Source of the DNA: Bacillota bacterium
Lineage (GTDB): Bacteria; Bacillota; Sulfobacillia; JAJZYS01; JAJYTV01
DNA length: 6,139 nucleotides
Assembly (NCBI GenBank): GCA_021806845.1
Contig: JAKAPV010000183.1
Span: forward strand, 1-6,139
Direction of reading: 5' to 3'
Below are positions 5,420 to 6,139 of this stretch, in pieces; the stretch's first letter is position 1, and each line of letters opens with the position of its first letter. The translations under genes were made by a program, and so were the position numbers. Below the pieces are notes generated by a model that saw only the letters and a program-made list of their open reading frames with translations, was not told where the DNA came from and searched no databases.

Positions 5420-6139
5420 CTACGCCGCCTGCACCGGATCGGCCCGCCTCTCCGGCAGCGGCAGCGACCCCAGGAACGCCAGGACGCCAAGCAGCCAGAG
5501 CATGTCCAGCACCTGGTGAACGCCGAACCTGTCCGCGTACTGCCCGAGCAGCAGGATCACGACGCCGCCCAGGCCGGCCGCGAGTCCGATCGTCAGCGAG
5601 GCGGCGACGCCCTGACGGCCGGGCAGCAGTTCCTGCGCCAGCACGACGGTCGTGCTGAAGGTCGTGACGATCGAGAAGCCCAAGAGGCCGAGCGCCACGA
5701 ACTGCCACGCTCCGCCGAGGCGCGGCAACAGGTACAGGAGCGGCGTCGTGAGGATCCAGCTCAAGAGGAGGAGCGTGCGCCGCCCGAAGCGGTCGGAGAT
5801 CGGTCCTCCGACCAAGGTGCCGAAGGCTCCCATGATCAGGAAGAAGAAGAGTACGCCCCCGGACAGCGTCGGCGGGAGGATATGGCTGCGGCTGAGGTAC
5901 AGCGGGTAGAAGGTCATGACCCCGAACTGCGCGACGGAGCGCAGCACGACCACCAGCACCAGCACGACGAGCAGCAGCCACGGCACGCTGGCCCGCAAGG
6001 ACCCGCTGCGCTGCGGGGCGGCACCGCCCGTTCCTTTGAAGCGGCCCAGCACCGCAACCGCCAGCGCGCCCGGGCCGAGAAAGACGAGCATGCCGAGAAG
6101 GCCCCAGACGTGGGTGACCGCCGCGGCCAGCAGGGGTCC
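5420..6139 (-). CDS. MFS transporter, fosmidomycin-resistance (Fsr) type, N-terminus outside window
   Basis: The C-terminal 239 residues of a major facilitator superfamily exporter; the frame stays open to the right edge, so the N-terminal part, probably 150-170 residues, is missing. The visible part begins with GPLLAAAVTHVWG at the end of TM5. It then shows TM6, a basic central loop (GRFKG) and TM7-TM12. The loop after TM8 has the MFS signature GGPISDRFGRR. The segment VLAQELLPGRQGVAASLTIGLAAGLGG, leading into TM11 and followed by GQYADRFG, is typical of the Fsr subfamily, exemplified by E. coli fosmidomycin resistance protein. These are proton-driven efflux pumps of the cytoplasmic membrane, and the natural substrate is often unknown. 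An internal ATG read at 6091 falls in the middle of a helix pair and is not the true start. It converges on the EamA gene with a 1-base gap, so the two are not in one operon. Confidence 0.88.
   Translation of the reverse strand, partial: GPLLAAAVTHVWGLLGMLVFLGPGALAVAVLGRFKGTGGAAPQRSGSLRASVPWLLLVVLVLVVVLRSVAQFGVMTFYPLYLSRSHILPPTLSGGVLFFFLIMGAFGTLVGGPISDRFGRRTLLLLSWILTTPLLYLLPRLGGAWQFVALGLLGFSIVTTFSTTVVLAQELLPGRQGVAASLTIGLAAGLGGVVILLLGQYADRFGVHQVLDMLWLLGVLAFLGSLPLPERRADPVQAA

Noticed and set aside
4476..5519. Plus-strand open frame of 347 codons in another frame of the EamA gene
   Set aside because: Translation is Arg/Pro-rich without hydrophobic helices, whereas the overlapping frame gives an intact 10-helix EamA protein.
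5652..5909. Plus-strand 85-codon frame inside the MFS gene
   Set aside because: It is antisense to conserved MFS helices and the DRFGRR motif and has no SD or recognisable motif.

Overview
The window is high-GC, densely coded bacterial chromosome with seven protein genes and no RNA gene, mobile element, long repeat or CRISPR array that I can see. Strong Shine-Dalgarno (SD) sequences, frequent GTG and TTG starts, TGnTA-type extended -10 boxes and an NSAR/OSBS-subgroup MenC suggest a high-GC Bacillota-like organism. This is an inference: Deinococcota share several of these traits and no ribosomal marker is present.

Positions 1-2177 look like one transcription unit. A promoter at 17-44 precedes panD (aspartate 1-decarboxylase). 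After 30 bases comes an enolase-superfamily enzyme (o-succinylbenzoate synthase / N-succinylamino acid racemase). Its stop codon overlaps the TTG start of a TetR-family regulator. A 45-base gap then leads, with a near-consensus SD, to a large secreted solute-binding protein of the oligopeptide/dipeptide (SBP_bac_5) type at 2223-3851. This protein has no lipobox cysteine and no permease or ATPase gene beside it.

Positions 3852-3971 form the only sizeable intergenic region (120 bases). It holds a candidate promoter, a 10-bp palindrome inside that promoter and a hairpin touching the ribosome binding site of the next gene, a short flavin reductase (3972-4457). An extended -10 promoter then drives a 10-helix EamA/DMT-type exporter (4516-5418). 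The exporter converges, with a single base between the stop codons, on a minus-strand MFS transporter of fosmidomycin-resistance (Fsr) type whose N-terminal part lies beyond the right edge.

Functionally the window mixes coenzyme supply (beta-alanine for pantothenate/CoA, possibly menaquinone), flavin reduction and small-molecule transport. I find no convincing undescribed multi-gene system. The points most worth a second look are the racemase-TetR-SBP arrangement, the cysteine-free orphan SBP and the regulatory architecture at 3848-3972.
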